This document shows positions 1 through 10,051 of a stretch of DNA of 64,000 bases, piece by piece. Origin of the DNA: Pseudomonas arcuscaelestis (GTDB lineage Bacteria; Pseudomonadota; Gammaproteobacteria; Pseudomonadales; Pseudomonadaceae); the NCBI RefSeq assembly GCF_016881005.1, contig NZ_JACOPV010000003.1, positions 1 through 64,000 of the forward strand. Reading direction: 5' to 3'. Under the pieces are notes generated by a model, which did not search any database, was not told the DNA's origin, and saw only the letters and a program-made list of their open reading frames with translations. The translations under genes and the position numbers were made by a program. Each line of letters starts with the position of its first letter. Within the stretch, counting starts at the first letter, position 1.

Positions 1-1417
1 TGCGCAGCACGGTCCGGGTCTTGTTGGCAGGCAAGGGATAGGGCAGCGCCGTGACCTTGTTGGCCACACAGCCGGTAATCAGCGGGTGATCGGGGTTGCC
101 CTCCAGAAAGGTCACCACCACTTCCATACCGACACGCGGAATAGCCATTGCGCTAAAACCTTTACCGGCCCAGGCGGATGACACCCGCAGCCAGCAGCTG
201 CTCTTGTCGCTGTTCAGTTCGGCGCGGTCCCAATGGAACTCGACCTTCACCCGTCCGTACTCATCACAATGGATTTCCTCACCCTCCGGTCCGGTGACAC
301 GGGCGGTCTGACTGACCAGTACGGACTGACGTTGAACCCGCGCAGGTCGGTAGATGGCGTCCCAGGGAATGGCGCGAAAGCTGTTGCGGTAGCCTTGGGT
401 GAAGCCGTCCGCGGCCTGGCTGTTACTGCTGATCGACTCTTCAAGCACCTGCGGTTGCTTGCCTTCATGCGTCACGCTGAGCAACAGCCACAGGTCGTTG
501 TGCTGTTCGCGCGGGTGGTCGCGGAGGGTGAAAAAATGGCCGCTGCGTAACGTTGGCTGATCGCTTTCGCCCTCGGCCAAGTTGTAGTCATGACGATGGC
601 GTTCAAGGGCATGACGGGCGAGTTGCTGGCCGCGCTTTTGCGTTTCGAGCAGCAGTGGATAGCGATAGTCTTCCAGCACTGGGTTGAACTCGGCGCTCGC
701 GCGGCTTTGCAGCAAGCGACTGGGACGCTGCAGGTCGTAGTCGCGGCGCGTCACCGCACTGGTGCGGGTTCTGACACGGTGGCAAAAGTGGCTGACCACC
801 GGCTCGTCCGCGACCAGGCCGCTGCCCTGCTGATAAGGCGTGCTACCGAGCCTGGGAAAGTAGGTCTGGTCTTCGCTGAAGACCAATCGGTGGCCATCGA
901 CACTGTGCTGGTGATGCCAGGCGATGCCGTCTTCGCTGCACAGCCGCTGGATGAACGCGAAGTCGCTTTCGTCGTATTGCGTGCAATAGGCGCGCTTGGG
1001 GCTCTGAGTGATATTGAAGGTAAAGGCGTCGGCCTGGATGCCATGGCCCTTGAGGACCTGGGTGACAATCTGCGGTACATCCATGTCCTGGAAAATGCGT
1101 GCGTTGTAGCTGAACTGCAAGTAATGCAGCGCCGGCACCAGGGTCAGTTGATACCGCGTCAGGCGCTTGCCCGATTCGCCCACCGCCACATCGTCGATGA
1201 ACCCGTGAAGCCCTTCACCGCGCAAGCCCCAGCGCAGGAAGGCTGGCTGGTTGAGCAAACTTTCCAGTTCGATGTTGGGGTACTCGCTGACCAGTTCAAT
1301 GCGCAGCGCGTAGAGGGTGCTGATGGCTTCGCTGCCCTCGAACGCCAGTACCTTGAAGTCGTTGCGCACCGAGGGGATGAGTAGTTCGAACTGCGCGGTA
1401 TTGGCCGACGCGAACAT
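1..1417 (-). CDS. vgrG: Type VI secretion tip protein VgrG, N-terminal part (runs off the left edge)
   Basis: The minus strand read from an ATG at 1417 gives an uninterrupted frame to the window edge, about 472 residues. The beginning (MFASANTAQFELLIPS, then a gp27-like region with DESDFAFIQRLCSEDGIAWHH) and the later gp5/OB-fold part (GRVKVEFHWDR, VSSAWAGKGFSAMAIPR, GNPDHPLITGCVANK) are typical of VgrG, the trimeric spike that tips the Hcp tube of type VI secretion. The start is set by an AAAGGA ribosome site seven bases upstream. The C-terminal end, where effector or adaptor domains sit, lies outside the window, so the cargo type cannot be judged. Family call is secure; no other T6SS gene is visible here. 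Confidence 0.9.
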   Translation of the reverse strand, partial: MFASANTAQFELLIPSVRNDFKVLAFEGSEAISTLYALRIELVSEYPNIELESLLNQPAFLRWGLRGEGLHGFIDDVAVGESGKRLTRYQLTLVPALHYLQFSYNARIFQDMDVPQIVTQVLKGHGIQADAFTFNITQSPKRAYCTQYDESDFAFIQRLCSEDGIAWHHQHSVDGHRLVFSEDQTYFPRLGSTPYQQGSGLVADEPVVSHFCHRVRTRTSAVTRRDYDLQRPSRLLQSRASAEFNPVLEDYRYPLLLETQKRGQQLARHALERHRHDYNLAEGESDQPTLRSGHFFTLRDHPREQHNDLWLLLSVTHEGKQPQVLEESISSNSQAADGFTQGYRNSFRAIPWDAIYRPARVQRQSVLVSQTARVTGPEGEEIHCDEYGRVKVEFHWDRAELNSDKSSCWLRVSSAWAGKGFSAMAIPRVGMEVVVTFLEGNPDHPLITGCVANKVTALPYPLPANKTRTVLR

Positions 1418-1614
1418 GGGCTCGTCCTTTAGCTTGAGTAGGAAAAATGCGCTGCCCCGGGCGGGCATTGATGGGCGTGCGCAAACATCCTCGAAAGCTA
1501 GCAAGAGCGAAAAAAAAATTATGTAGTACGCTTCCCAAAGTGAATTCGGGTTTCTCGATATCCGCTATCTGCTAACGAACCACTTAGGGCGTAATCCTAT
1601 TCAGCCCAAGCTTT

Positions 1615-2520
1615 TTAGCGCGCCATGGGTTCGCCTAGAGAGGCGGCGACGGCGGCCTGACGAAATGCATTGGGTGTCTGCCCACACAGGCGTCGAAAAA
1701 AACGTGAGAAGTACGTAGGGTCGCTAAAGCCCAGGCTGTCGGACAGCTGGCTGATGCTCATGTTGGTGTAGATCAGGTTGCGCCGCGCTTCGAGCAACAG
1801 CCGTTGATGGATGATTTGCAACGCCGTCTGACCGGCCAATTCACGGCACAGGGTGTTCAGATGGACGCTGGAAACACCCAGTCGATGTGCGAACAACTCA
1901 ACGGACAAATGTTCCTTGTAGTGCAGCTCTACCTGCTTGATAAATCCTGCGAGCAACTGTTGGTTACGCTCGTCCCTGTTGCTCGGCAATGTGCGTTGCT
2001 GGCTACGGCGACTGATCCACACCATCAGCGAGGTGACCAGTGAATGCAGCAGCAGTTCGCGGGCCGGGGCGCTGCCTTCGTATTCCTGATGCAACACGCT
2101 GATCAGGGTGTGCAACGCACCGCGGTCAGCCCCCAGTCGATAACAACCTGCCGACGCCATCACCGTGAGGGGCACACCCAGTTGGCCTTCTAGCTGGGCC
2201 ACCAGTGGTGCGCCGAGCGTCAGCACGTAGCCATCGATATCCGCAGAGAACTGAAAACCGTGCACGGTCATCGGCGGTATCACCTGGATTGCAGCTTCAC
2301 GCACGGTGCTGCGTCGACCTTCCACTTCAATCAGCGCTTGCCCTCGCCGCACGTACAGCAACTGAAACAGGTCGGCATGCCGATGCGCCTTGATTTCCCA
2401 GTGGTGCAGGCTGCTGCGTTTCGGGATTGACTCGCAATGCAGCAGGTCGGGTGTAGGCCAGGCTTTGCTTTCGCCGTAAAGCTTGAACACGGGAATCCGC
2501 GGAAGGGTAGCGCTTGTCAT
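1615..2520 (-). CDS. pobR: AraC-family regulator, probable PobR
   Basis: A 301-residue protein with an N-terminal cupin-like sensing domain and a C-terminal AraC/XylS double helix-turn-helix (LFAHRLGVSSVHLNTLCREL; SLGFSDPTYFSRFFRRLCG near the end). The start MTSATLPRIP at 2520 is preferred over the longer open frame from 2661 because the extension would run into the promoter region shared with the next gene. It is divergent from pobA, the arrangement known for the AraC-type PobR of pseudomonads, which activates pobA in response to 4-hydroxybenzoate. The identity as PobR is inferred from family plus position. Confidence 0.82.
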   Translation of the reverse strand: MTSATLPRIPVFKLYGESKAWPTPDLLHCESIPKRSSLHHWEIKAHRHADLFQLLYVRRGQALIEVEGRRSTVREAAIQVIPPMTVHGFQFSADIDGYVLTLGAPLVAQLEGQLGVPLTVMASAGCYRLGADRGALHTLISVLHQEYEGSAPARELLLHSLVTSLMVWISRRSQQRTLPSNRDERNQQLLAGFIKQVELHYKEHLSVELFAHRLGVSSVHLNTLCRELAGQTALQIIHQRLLLEARRNLIYTNMSISQLSDSLGFSDPTYFSRFFRRLCGQTPNAFRQAAVAASLGEPMAR

Positions 2521-3905
<1,385 letters not shown>

Positions 3906-3920
3906 GAAGGAGAGGGCGTG

Positions 3921-4097
3921 ATGGGGGTGTTCGACTGGAAACACTGGGCAGTACTGTTGGTTGTGGTGGTGTTGGTATTTGGTAGCAAGCGTCTCAAGTC
4001 GCTGGGTAGCGACCTGGGCGAGTCGATCAAGGGCTTTCGCAACTCGGTGAACACCGAGGATGAAGCGACGCCCGCGGCGAAAATTGACAAGGTGTGA
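3921..4097 (+). CDS. Small TatA/TatE-family protein (orphan)
   Basis: A 58-residue protein: short periplasmic start (MGVFDWKHW), one hydrophobic helix ([12 protein letters not shown]), the FG hinge, then an amphipathic helix ([18 protein letters not shown]) and a short polar tail. This is the TatA/TatE layout; TatA forms the pore of twin-arginine export. A strong AAGGAGAG ribosome site lies in the 15-base gap after pobA, so the two are probably co-transcribed. No tatB or tatC is nearby, so this is an extra TatA copy that would need the main Tat complex encoded elsewhere. A role linked to 4-hydroxybenzoate is only suggested by position. Confidence 0.85.
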   Translation: MGVFDWKHWAVLLVVVVLVFGSKRLKSLGSDLGESIKGFRNSVNTEDEATPAAKIDKV

Positions 4098-4133
4098 AAC
4101 TTGCAGCTTGGCAGGAGCGGGGCTCACTCGGTC

Positions 4134-4802
4134 CTACCGAGCCGCTTCCAGAATATTCACCATGGCGGTATAGCCGCGCTCGCGCGCGTGGGCCAAGGGT
4201 GTTACGCCAGCCTTGTCGGTGATGTTCACGTCGGCTCCGGCGGCTACCAACAGCTTGACGATCTCGACATGCCTGGGGCCGCCGTCGCTTAGCACGATGG
4301 CTTCCATCAACGCCGTCCAGTGCAGGCGATTCACATGGTTTACGTCAACGCCAGCGGCTATCAAGGTGCGCACATTTTCGACGTGACCACGTTCGGCAGC
4401 CGGAATCAGTGCCGTGCCGCCATAGCGGTTGGTGCTCTTGAGGTCGGCACCGTGATTCAAGGTCAGGCGCAAGATCTGGTTGAATCCGCGCGCACCGGCA
4501 TACAGGTAGGGACTGTCGTCAATGTTGTCCTTGGCATTGACGTCGGCACCGGCCTCGATCAGCACCCGGGCTGCCTCGATCCGGTTGCCGTGGGTAGCCA
4601 GCAGCAGCGGCGTGCGCCCCTGCTTATCGCGCGCTTCACGGTTTGCGCCTTGGTTCAGCAGGTTGCGTACTTGATCGACATGGCCGCTCGCTGCGGCGTC
4701 GCGCAACTGGCTTTCAAGCACACCGCCTTCGGCACTGGCGGTCAGTGAGACCATCAAGGCCAATAGAAATGCGAAAAAGACATTCAAGTGTTCCATGCAC
4801 AT
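4134..4802 (-). CDS. Periplasmic ankyrin-repeat protein
   Basis: About 222 residues with an N-terminal signal peptide (FFAFLLALMVSLTASAEG) followed by five ankyrin repeats with the usual signatures (GRTPLLLATHGNRIEAARVL, GADVNAKDN, GGTALIPAAERGHVENVRTL, GVDVNHVN, GADVNITDKAGVTPLAHARE). Ankyrin repeats bind other proteins; the partner is unknown. Periplasmic ankyrin proteins in Pseudomonas include AnkB, linked to catalase activity, but no catalase gene is adjacent, so that link is not claimed. Two in-frame ATGs (4802 and 4796) are possible starts and neither has a good ribosome site. It is convergent with the tatA-like gene. Confidence 0.85.
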   Translation of the reverse strand: MCMEHLNVFFAFLLALMVSLTASAEGGVLESQLRDAAASGHVDQVRNLLNQGANREARDKQGRTPLLLATHGNRIEAARVLIEAGADVNAKDNIDDSPYLYAGARGFNQILRLTLNHGADLKSTNRYGGTALIPAAERGHVENVRTLIAAGVDVNHVNRLHWTALMEAIVLSDGGPRHVEIVKLLVAAGADVNITDKAGVTPLAHARERGYTAMVNILEAAR

Positions 4803-4880
4803 TCGCTCGTCTGCGTGAGTTGTCCTGGGAAGGGGCTCATGATAGAAATGAGCCTTACTATTTAGAAGTTAAATGTTTTC

Positions 4881-5762
4881 ATGAGTATCAGTGTAAAACC
4901 GAATAGGTCTTTGTTCGATCTTGATCTGCTTCGGGCCATCGTCGTGGTGGCCGACTGCGGCAGTTTTACAACCGCTGCTGCAAGGCTGCACTCCACCCAG
5001 TCGACCGTCAGCCAGAAAGTGCGACGCCTGGAAGACATGGTTGGCCATCGCCTCCTGGTGCGTGGCAATCGCGATGTGCTGCCTACGGATGCGGGCCAGA
5101 CCTTGCTGGGTTACGCCCGACATATGCTGGCCTTGAATGACCAGATGCTCGAGGCCCTGGCTGGCGCCACAGTCGGTGTGACGGTGCGCCTGGGGGTGCC
5201 CGAGGACTTCGTGGGGGGGCGCACCACCAACGCCTTGTCGGCCTTCAATCGCAAATACCAGCAGGTCAAGCTGGAAGTCACCAGCGGCTTGTGCCGCGAC
5301 CTGAGCCAGAGCTACGACAATGGCGAACTCGATCTGGTCCTGCTCAAGCAACGGCGCAACAGCCGCGAAGGGGTGGCTTGTTGGCCAGAAGAATTGCAGT
5401 GGATCGACAGTGCCGGAACACCTTCGATTGACCTTGACCCGATACCGCTGGTGACCTTTCCGCCACGCGGCCTGTACCGTGATGACATGATCAACGCTAT
5501 CGAGAGCATGGGCCGACGCTGGCGTATCAGCTTCACCAGTTCGAGTTTGAGCGGTATCCAGGCTGCCGTGGCCGATGGCATGGGCATCAGCCTGCTACCG
5601 CCTCGCGCCGCAACCGCTGACCACGCCGTGCTGGGTGAGCAGAACGGGCTGCCGGTGATCGACAGCTACGAAATTGTCATTGTCCATCGTCCCACGGCGG
5701 ATCCGATGGTCAAGGAACTGGCAGGGGTGCTGGCAAGTTTGCTTCAGGCCCATGAGGTGTAG
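4881..5762 (+). CDS. LysR-family transcriptional regulator
   Basis: A 293-residue regulator. The N-terminal winged helix-turn-helix is clear (LLRAIVVVADCGSFTTAAA, then HSTQSTVSQKVRRLE), followed by a periplasmic-binding-protein-like co-inducer domain. Its C-terminal stop abuts the stop of the convergent START-domain gene without any gap (5762/5763). The divergent neighbour is the ankyrin gene, about 80 bases away, which makes it the most likely local target by position, but the effector is unknown. The ribosome site ahead of the ATG is weak. Confidence 0.85.
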   Translation: MSISVKPNRSLFDLDLLRAIVVVADCGSFTTAAARLHSTQSTVSQKVRRLEDMVGHRLLVRGNRDVLPTDAGQTLLGYARHMLALNDQMLEALAGATVGVTVRLGVPEDFVGGRTTNALSAFNRKYQQVKLEVTSGLCRDLSQSYDNGELDLVLLKQRRNSREGVACWPEELQWIDSAGTPSIDLDPIPLVTFPPRGLYRDDMINAIESMGRRWRISFTSSSLSGIQAAVADGMGISLLPPRAATADHAVLGEQNGLPVIDSYEIVIVHRPTADPMVKELAGVLASLLQAHEV

Positions 5763-6389
5763 TTATTCACCCGGTGCCTCTTGCGTCGCAGCTGCGCCTT
5801 GGCGTTCTGCCACTGCGCGCAACGTTCTCAGCGACACCATGGGCGCATCAATGACGAATTGGTTGGCCAGCCATGAGGGTATGTCTCCGGCAGGCTCGGC
5901 CTCCAACTGGTAGGTCACCTCGGTGAGTTGCTCCCCCTTGGGCACCAGGGTCCACAGGCCTTTTAGCTGGCTGACGCGGATCAGTTGTGGTTGGCGTTCG
6001 ACCTTGCCGGTTACGGCGCTGAGGTGCCGTAGCAAACTGCCGTCGTCGCGGCGTTCGGTTTGCACACGAATCACCATGTCGCGCGGACTGGCCGGCCAGG
6101 GCAGTTCGGTGGTCAGGTAAACCCAGGTGCTGTCGCCTTCGACTTCGAGCAAACGCATGCTGGCGCAGCCATACAGCCATTTGCACGCGACCCTCAGGTT
6201 TTCTTGCAGGTCGCCGAGGGTGCGCACACTGGCCTTGATCAGGGTTACTCCGCGAAAGCGCTGGTACTTCGACCCGGGCACCTCATCCAGGTAGACCTGA
6301 ATGCCATCCTCGTCTTTGGCCAAGTGCCAGGCCTCGGCCTGTGCGATGCCGGCGAACAGGATGATCAACAGTAGGTACCTGGGACTCAT
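5763..6389 (-). CDS. START-domain lipid-binding-like protein with signal peptide
   Basis: A 208-residue protein with a signal peptide (RYLLLIILFAGIAQAEAW) and a START/Bet v1-like fold region (WHLAKDEDGIQVYLDEVPGS, ELPWPASPRDMVIRVQ, TYQLEAEPAGDIPSWLANQF). Bacterial START proteins are thought to bind lipids or other hydrophobic ligands; this one would act in the periplasm. The end carries a short charged and alanine-rich tail. The start is preceded by a modest GGAG. The GGGYT tandem array lies about 70 bases upstream of its start codon. Confidence 0.82.
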   Translation of the reverse strand: MSPRYLLLIILFAGIAQAEAWHLAKDEDGIQVYLDEVPGSKYQRFRGVTLIKASVRTLGDLQENLRVACKWLYGCASMRLLEVEGDSTWVYLTTELPWPASPRDMVIRVQTERRDDGSLLRHLSAVTGKVERQPQLIRVSQLKGLWTLVPKGEQLTEVTYQLEAEPAGDIPSWLANQFVIDAPMVSLRTLRAVAERQGAAATQEAPGE

Positions 6390-6457
6390 CGGGCAGGCTC
6401 CATCGCTAACGTCAAGTCACCCAAGCATAGGCCGTGGAAGCGGGGAGTATGATCTTT

Positions 6458-6497
6458 GGGCTGGGCTGGGCTGGGTTGGGTTGGGTTGGGCTGGGCT
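6458..6497 (+). repeat. Eight tandem GGGYT pentamers
   Basis: Eight contiguous 5-base units in the order GGGCT x3, GGGTT x3, GGGCT x2. Every unit begins with three Gs, so the plus strand could form a G-quadruplex. The array sits 69 bases upstream of the START-domain gene start, on the non-template side of a minus-strand promoter region. Confidence 0.9.
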
Positions 6498-6529
6498 TGA
6501 GGCTGCGGGCTTATCCATTTTATCCGGTG

Positions 6530-6797
6530 CCGCTGTTGGCCCCTTCCGCCCTTACGGCGGGTCCCTTTTGTCTTGGCAAAAGGAACCAAAACCGCTCGCT
6601 CCTACATACGGCCCTACGCTGCGCTTCGGGTCCCCTCGATACGGCACCTTCCGGGGCCACGCGGCCTACGACTTGCTTCGCCAAGTCTACGTCTCGCGTC
6701 TTCGGCTAACGCCGAAGGTGCTGCGCACTGACCCCTACAGGCACCTCCTCTCGGCCTTCTGAAGTCGCACTCTGCGGCGCCTGTGCTGACGTGCATG
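6530..6797. repeat. Pseudomonas-type repeated intergenic segment (non-coding)
   Basis: This gene-free stretch contains a small hairpin (CCTTTT...AAAAGG near 6569-6588) and a run whose spurious translations, such as LLHTALRCASGPLDTAPSG, I recall from many Pseudomonas intergenic regions where they are over-called as genes. Open frames occur on both strands, but none has a ribosome site or a recognisable domain. I treat it as a dispersed repeat. This rests on memory of similar sequences, not on a search. Confidence 0.5.
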
Positions 6798-6821
6798 AAG
6801 ATCAAGATCAAGATCAAGATC
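6798..6821 (+). repeat. Four tandem AAGATC hexamers
   Basis: Four exact copies of AAGATC in a row at the right-hand end of the repeated segment. Each unit includes a GATC site. No gene overlaps it. Function unknown; probably part of the repeat element. Confidence 0.9.
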
Positions 6822-6888
6822 TAGAGCGAGACATTGATTTTGAAGATGTGCCAGTGCAGGCGCCCCCCTGGACTCGGTGAAAAATCAT

Positions 6889-6916
6889 AAAAAAACCCGC
6901 CATGGCGGCGGGTTTT
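6889..6916 (-). terminator. Rho-independent terminator of allE
   Basis: On the minus strand a GC-rich stem (AACCCGCC / GGCGGGTT) with a short loop is followed by seven Ts. It lies 18 bases past the allE stop codon. The A-run on the other side makes it weakly usable from the plus strand too. Confidence 0.85.
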
Positions 6917-6933
6917 GTACCGGGAATCTGGAC

Positions 6934-7770
6934 TCAGCGCTGAGGGTTCAGTACCAGGTTCATGTGACGGTTTACGTCTTTGTACAGCAGGTAGCGGAAT
7001 GGACCAGGGCCGCCGGAGTAGCAAGCTTGCGGGCAGAAGGCGCGCAGCCACATGAAGTCGCCGGCTTCTACTTCGACCCAGTCCTGGTTCAGGCGGTACA
7101 CCGCTTTACCTTCAAGGACATACAGGCCGTGTTCCATGACGTGGGTTTCGGCAAACGGAATCACACCGCCAGGCTGGAAGGTCACGATGTTCACGTGCAT
7201 GTCGTGGCGCATGTCGGCCATGTCGACGAAGCGGGTGGTAACCCAGGCGCCGTCGGTGCCCGGCATCGGGATCGGCTCGATGTCTTTCTCGTTGGTGACG
7301 AAGGCTTCCGGCAGGGCCAGGCCTTCAACAACCTGGTAATGCTTGCGGATCCAGTGGAACGTGACGTTCTTGCCGCTGTTGTTGCGCAGGCTCCAGTCGG
7401 CAGCCGGCGGAATGAAGGCATAGCCGCCTTCTTTCAGGGTGTACGGCTTGCCTTGCAGGGTGATGTCCATTTCGCCTTCGACGACGAACAGCACTGCCTC
7501 GGCATTCTTGTCCAGTTCAGGACGCTCGCTGCCGCCTTCTGGCGCCAGTTCCACGATGTACTGCGAGAAGGTTTCCGAGAAGCCGGTCAGCGGGCGGGCG
7601 ATGACCCACATGCGCATTTTGTCCCAGAACGGCAGGTGGCTGGTGACGATGTCACGCATTACGCCCTTGGGGATGACGGCATAGGCTTCGGTGAACATGG
7701 CACGGTCTGTGAGCAGCTCGGTTTGAGCTGGGTGCCCACCGTGAGGGGCGTAGTAAGAAGATTTAGACAT
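6934..7770 (-). CDS. allE: (S)-ureidoglycine aminohydrolase
   Basis: A 278-residue bicupin that releases ammonia from (S)-ureidoglycine to give (S)-ureidoglycolate in allantoin/purine breakdown. Two cupin halves are visible: residues about 70-130 (AVLFVVEGEMDITLQGK, EGGYAFIPPAADWSLRN) and about 190-260 (VTFQPGGVIPFAETHVMEHG, VEAGDFMWLRAFCPQACYSG); the second carries the Glu/His metal ligands (ETHVMEHG) expected for the Mn site. Length matches the family. It is a single gene with its own terminator; no other allantoin gene is beside it. Confidence 0.9.
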   Translation of the reverse strand: MSKSSYYAPHGGHPAQTELLTDRAMFTEAYAVIPKGVMRDIVTSHLPFWDKMRMWVIARPLTGFSETFSQYIVELAPEGGSERPELDKNAEAVLFVVEGEMDITLQGKPYTLKEGGYAFIPPAADWSLRNNSGKNVTFHWIRKHYQVVEGLALPEAFVTNEKDIEPIPMPGTDGAWVTTRFVDMADMRHDMHVNIVTFQPGGVIPFAETHVMEHGLYVLEGKAVYRLNQDWVEVEAGDFMWLRAFCPQACYSGGPGPFRYLLYKDVNRHMNLVLNPQR

Positions 7771-7959
7771 GGACAGTCTCTACTTTGTTGTTGTGTCCCC
7801 GTGCCTGGCAGCACCGGCCGGCGCTGCGTGGGGATGCATTGACACGATATAGACAAGCTCCTCTCATGCACAAATTAAATGTTGAAATACCCGGTATTTG
7901 ATTAGTGAATGTCGGTGGCGGGGACTCATTTGCCCAAGTGACGCCGTGTTTGAGGTGGG

Positions 7960-9453
7960 TTATTTCAACGCGTTGGCCAGCCGAAGCATGGCCGTTTCGA
8001 TCTCGTGGGCCGTCAACGAGGAATAGCCCAGAAGCCAACCCTGTTGCTTTTGCGCACCAGCATACAGGCGGCTCAGCCCTGGCAAGTGCAGGCCAGCCGA
8101 GGCTGCCTTGGCGATGGTGTGCGCCTCGCTCCAGCGATCGTTCAACAGACAGGGTATCTGCAGCCCTCCGGGAGGACGCAGGGCGCTGACGATGCCGGAC
8201 AGATGGCTATCGATGGCCGTGAGCATGCTTGTTCTGCGCGCTGCGTAGAGTTTGCGCATGGCGCGCACATGGGCATTGTAATGTCCGTCTTCCATGAAGC
8301 GCGCCAGGGTCAGTTGCAGGATTTGCGGGGTATGCCCATCGATAATGCTCCGCGCATGGCTGAAGGGTGGGACCAATTCGCGTGGCAGTACCATGTAGCC
8401 CAGGCGCAGCCCTGGGTACAGGGTTTTGCTGAAAGTACCGATGTATAGGGTGCGCTGGTAGCTGTCCAGGCCCTGGACGCAGGCTGTTGGCAGGCCGTCG
8501 TAGTGAAATTCGCTGTCGTAGTCATCCTCGATGATCCACTTGCCCTGGCTGGCGGCCCAGTTGATCAGCTCCAGCCTGCGCTCCAGCGACAGGGTTGCCC
8601 CCGTGGGGTACTGATGTGACGGGGTGACATAGACACAGTTTGCACCACTGCGATCGGCCAGCAGCAGTTCGGTACGGATGCCCTGGGCATCGACGTCAAT
8701 CGGCACCACGCGAGCCTCGGCCGCTTCAAAGGCTTTGCGCGCACCAAAGTAACCTGGGTTTTCCATCAGGATCGGTCGACCGGCATCTACCAGCAGTTGT
8801 GCACACAGGTAAAGTGCCTGGCGGGTACTGCTCAGCACCAAGATCTGCTCGGGCGTCACTTTGGCGCCACGTTCCAGGTTCAGGTACAGCGCAATCGCCT
8901 TTCGCAGCGGCTCGGCGCCTTGCGGGTCACCATGCAGCAATATGCTCGGGCGATAATCCTTCATCGCCTGACGCTGCATGCGCTCCCAGACATCTACCGG
9001 GAAGGAGCGGGTTTCGGGCAGTCCGGTGGCGAACGCCTTGATCGCTTGCTGATCGCTGACGCCTCCGCTGGCGTGGATCATATGACCGCGCAGGCTCAGC
9101 CCCTCAGCGGTGGCGGTCGCCGGTTGCGGGTGTTTTTGTTGCCGGATGCGTCTACGTGCAATGCCGCGCAACTCCATGCCCATGGTCTGTGATACATAGC
9201 TGCCAGAGCCTTTGCGTCGTTCGATAAAACCATCGCGCTGCAACTGGATGTAGGCGTTTTCCACGGTGTCCCGGGCATAGCCCAACGCCTGCGCCAACGC
9301 CCGTGTTGCTGGGAGTTTCAGCCCCGGCTCCAGCACGCCCTGAAGAATCAGCTCGCGCAGGGCGCGTTGAATCCGTTGATGCAATTCCAGCGCGTGAAGT
9401 TCGGCGTCGTTAAGGCGGATTTTGAGTGTGTCGAGTTCGAATGCTTTTGCCAT
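7960..9453 (-). CDS. MocR/PdxR-type regulator (GntR DNA-binding plus aminotransferase-like domain)
   Basis: A 497-residue fusion. The first 80 residues form a GntR winged helix (LQGVLEPGLKLPATRALAQA, LGYARDTVENAYIQLQRDGF). The rest resembles fold-type I aminotransferases, with the PLP-lysine region YIGTFSKTLYPGLRLGYM. Such proteins use PLP or an amino-compound adduct as a signal. The ligand here is unknown. It is divergent from the thioredoxin-like gene at 9578 and has allE downstream on the same strand, so either could be its target. Confidence 0.88.
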   Translation of the reverse strand: MAKAFELDTLKIRLNDAELHALELHQRIQRALRELILQGVLEPGLKLPATRALAQALGYARDTVENAYIQLQRDGFIERRKGSGSYVSQTMGMELRGIARRRIRQQKHPQPATATAEGLSLRGHMIHASGGVSDQQAIKAFATGLPETRSFPVDVWERMQRQAMKDYRPSILLHGDPQGAEPLRKAIALYLNLERGAKVTPEQILVLSSTRQALYLCAQLLVDAGRPILMENPGYFGARKAFEAAEARVVPIDVDAQGIRTELLLADRSGANCVYVTPSHQYPTGATLSLERRLELINWAASQGKWIIEDDYDSEFHYDGLPTACVQGLDSYQRTLYIGTFSKTLYPGLRLGYMVLPRELVPPFSHARSIIDGHTPQILQLTLARFMEDGHYNAHVRAMRKLYAARRTSMLTAIDSHLSGIVSALRPPGGLQIPCLLNDRWSEAHTIAKAASAGLHLPGLSRLYAGAQKQQGWLLGYSSLTAHEIETAMLRLANALK

Positions 9454-9577
9454 GTGGTCTGCCGTTCGTCCTTAAACTGGCCCGTGCTGGCAGGCCAGTC
9501 TATGCGTGGCTCCGGGCGCTCGCAATGGCCTTGCATTAAGGCTCTATAAACTGTGAAAACATCCATCGAGGTTACTT

Positions 9578-10039
9578 GTGAAATACGCTATCGCACTACT
9601 GCTGAGTTTGTCCCCGCTCCTGGCCCAGGCGGTCGAAGTTGGTGAGCAGCTCAAACCCTGGACGCTGCTCGACCAATACGACCAGGCCTATAGCCTCAAC
9701 GATCAGACCCGTACCTTGTTGGTGGCGAGCAACATGGACGGCGCCAAGTTGGTCAAGGCTGCTTTGGAAGACCGTCCCAAGGGTTATCTGGAAACGCGTA
9801 ATACCGTGTTCGTTGCCGATATCCAGCGTATGCCGGCGTTGATTTCCAAGCTTTTCGCCATTCCGGCCATGCGTGACTACAGCTACCGGGTGTTGCTGGA
9901 CCGTGACGGCAGCGTAGCAACGCGCTATGCCCCTGCCGAAGACAAAGTACTGTGGCTGCAGTTGGATAAAGGGCAGGTGGTCAGCCAGCGTGAGTTCACC
10001 AGCGCAGAGGAATTGCGCCAGGCCCTGGAAAAGCAGTGA
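9578..10039 (+). CDS. Periplasmic thioredoxin-fold-like protein, function unknown
   Basis: A 153-residue protein with a signal peptide (YAIALLLSLSPLLAQAVEVG). The mature part looks like a degenerate thioredoxin/peroxiredoxin-type domain (LLDQYDQAYSLNDQTRTLLV; YRVLLDRDGSVATRYAPAED; LRQAL at the end), but no CxxC motif is present, so a dithiol redox role is unlikely. The start is GTG at 9578, supported by GAGG six bases upstream; there is no upstream ATG in frame. It is divergent from the MocR gene. Function unknown. Confidence 0.75.
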   Translation: MKYAIALLLSLSPLLAQAVEVGEQLKPWTLLDQYDQAYSLNDQTRTLLVASNMDGAKLVKAALEDRPKGYLETRNTVFVADIQRMPALISKLFAIPAMRDYSYRVLLDRDGSVATRYAPAEDKVLWLQLDKGQVVSQREFTSAEELRQALEKQ

Positions 10040-10051
10040 GTTGATCCCGGC

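Noticed and set aside
590..1384. A 264-codon plus-strand open frame at the left edge
   Set aside because: Antisense to the VgrG reading frame, which matches its family along the whole length.
1..1417. Reading the left-edge gene as a phage tail spike
   Set aside because: VgrG is related to gp27/gp5, but no phage gene is adjacent and the sequence fits T6SS VgrG better.
6301..6762. Open frames within the repeat segment (both strands)
   Set aside because: Low-complexity and repeat-derived translations, no ribosome sites; such frames are common false calls in Pseudomonas.
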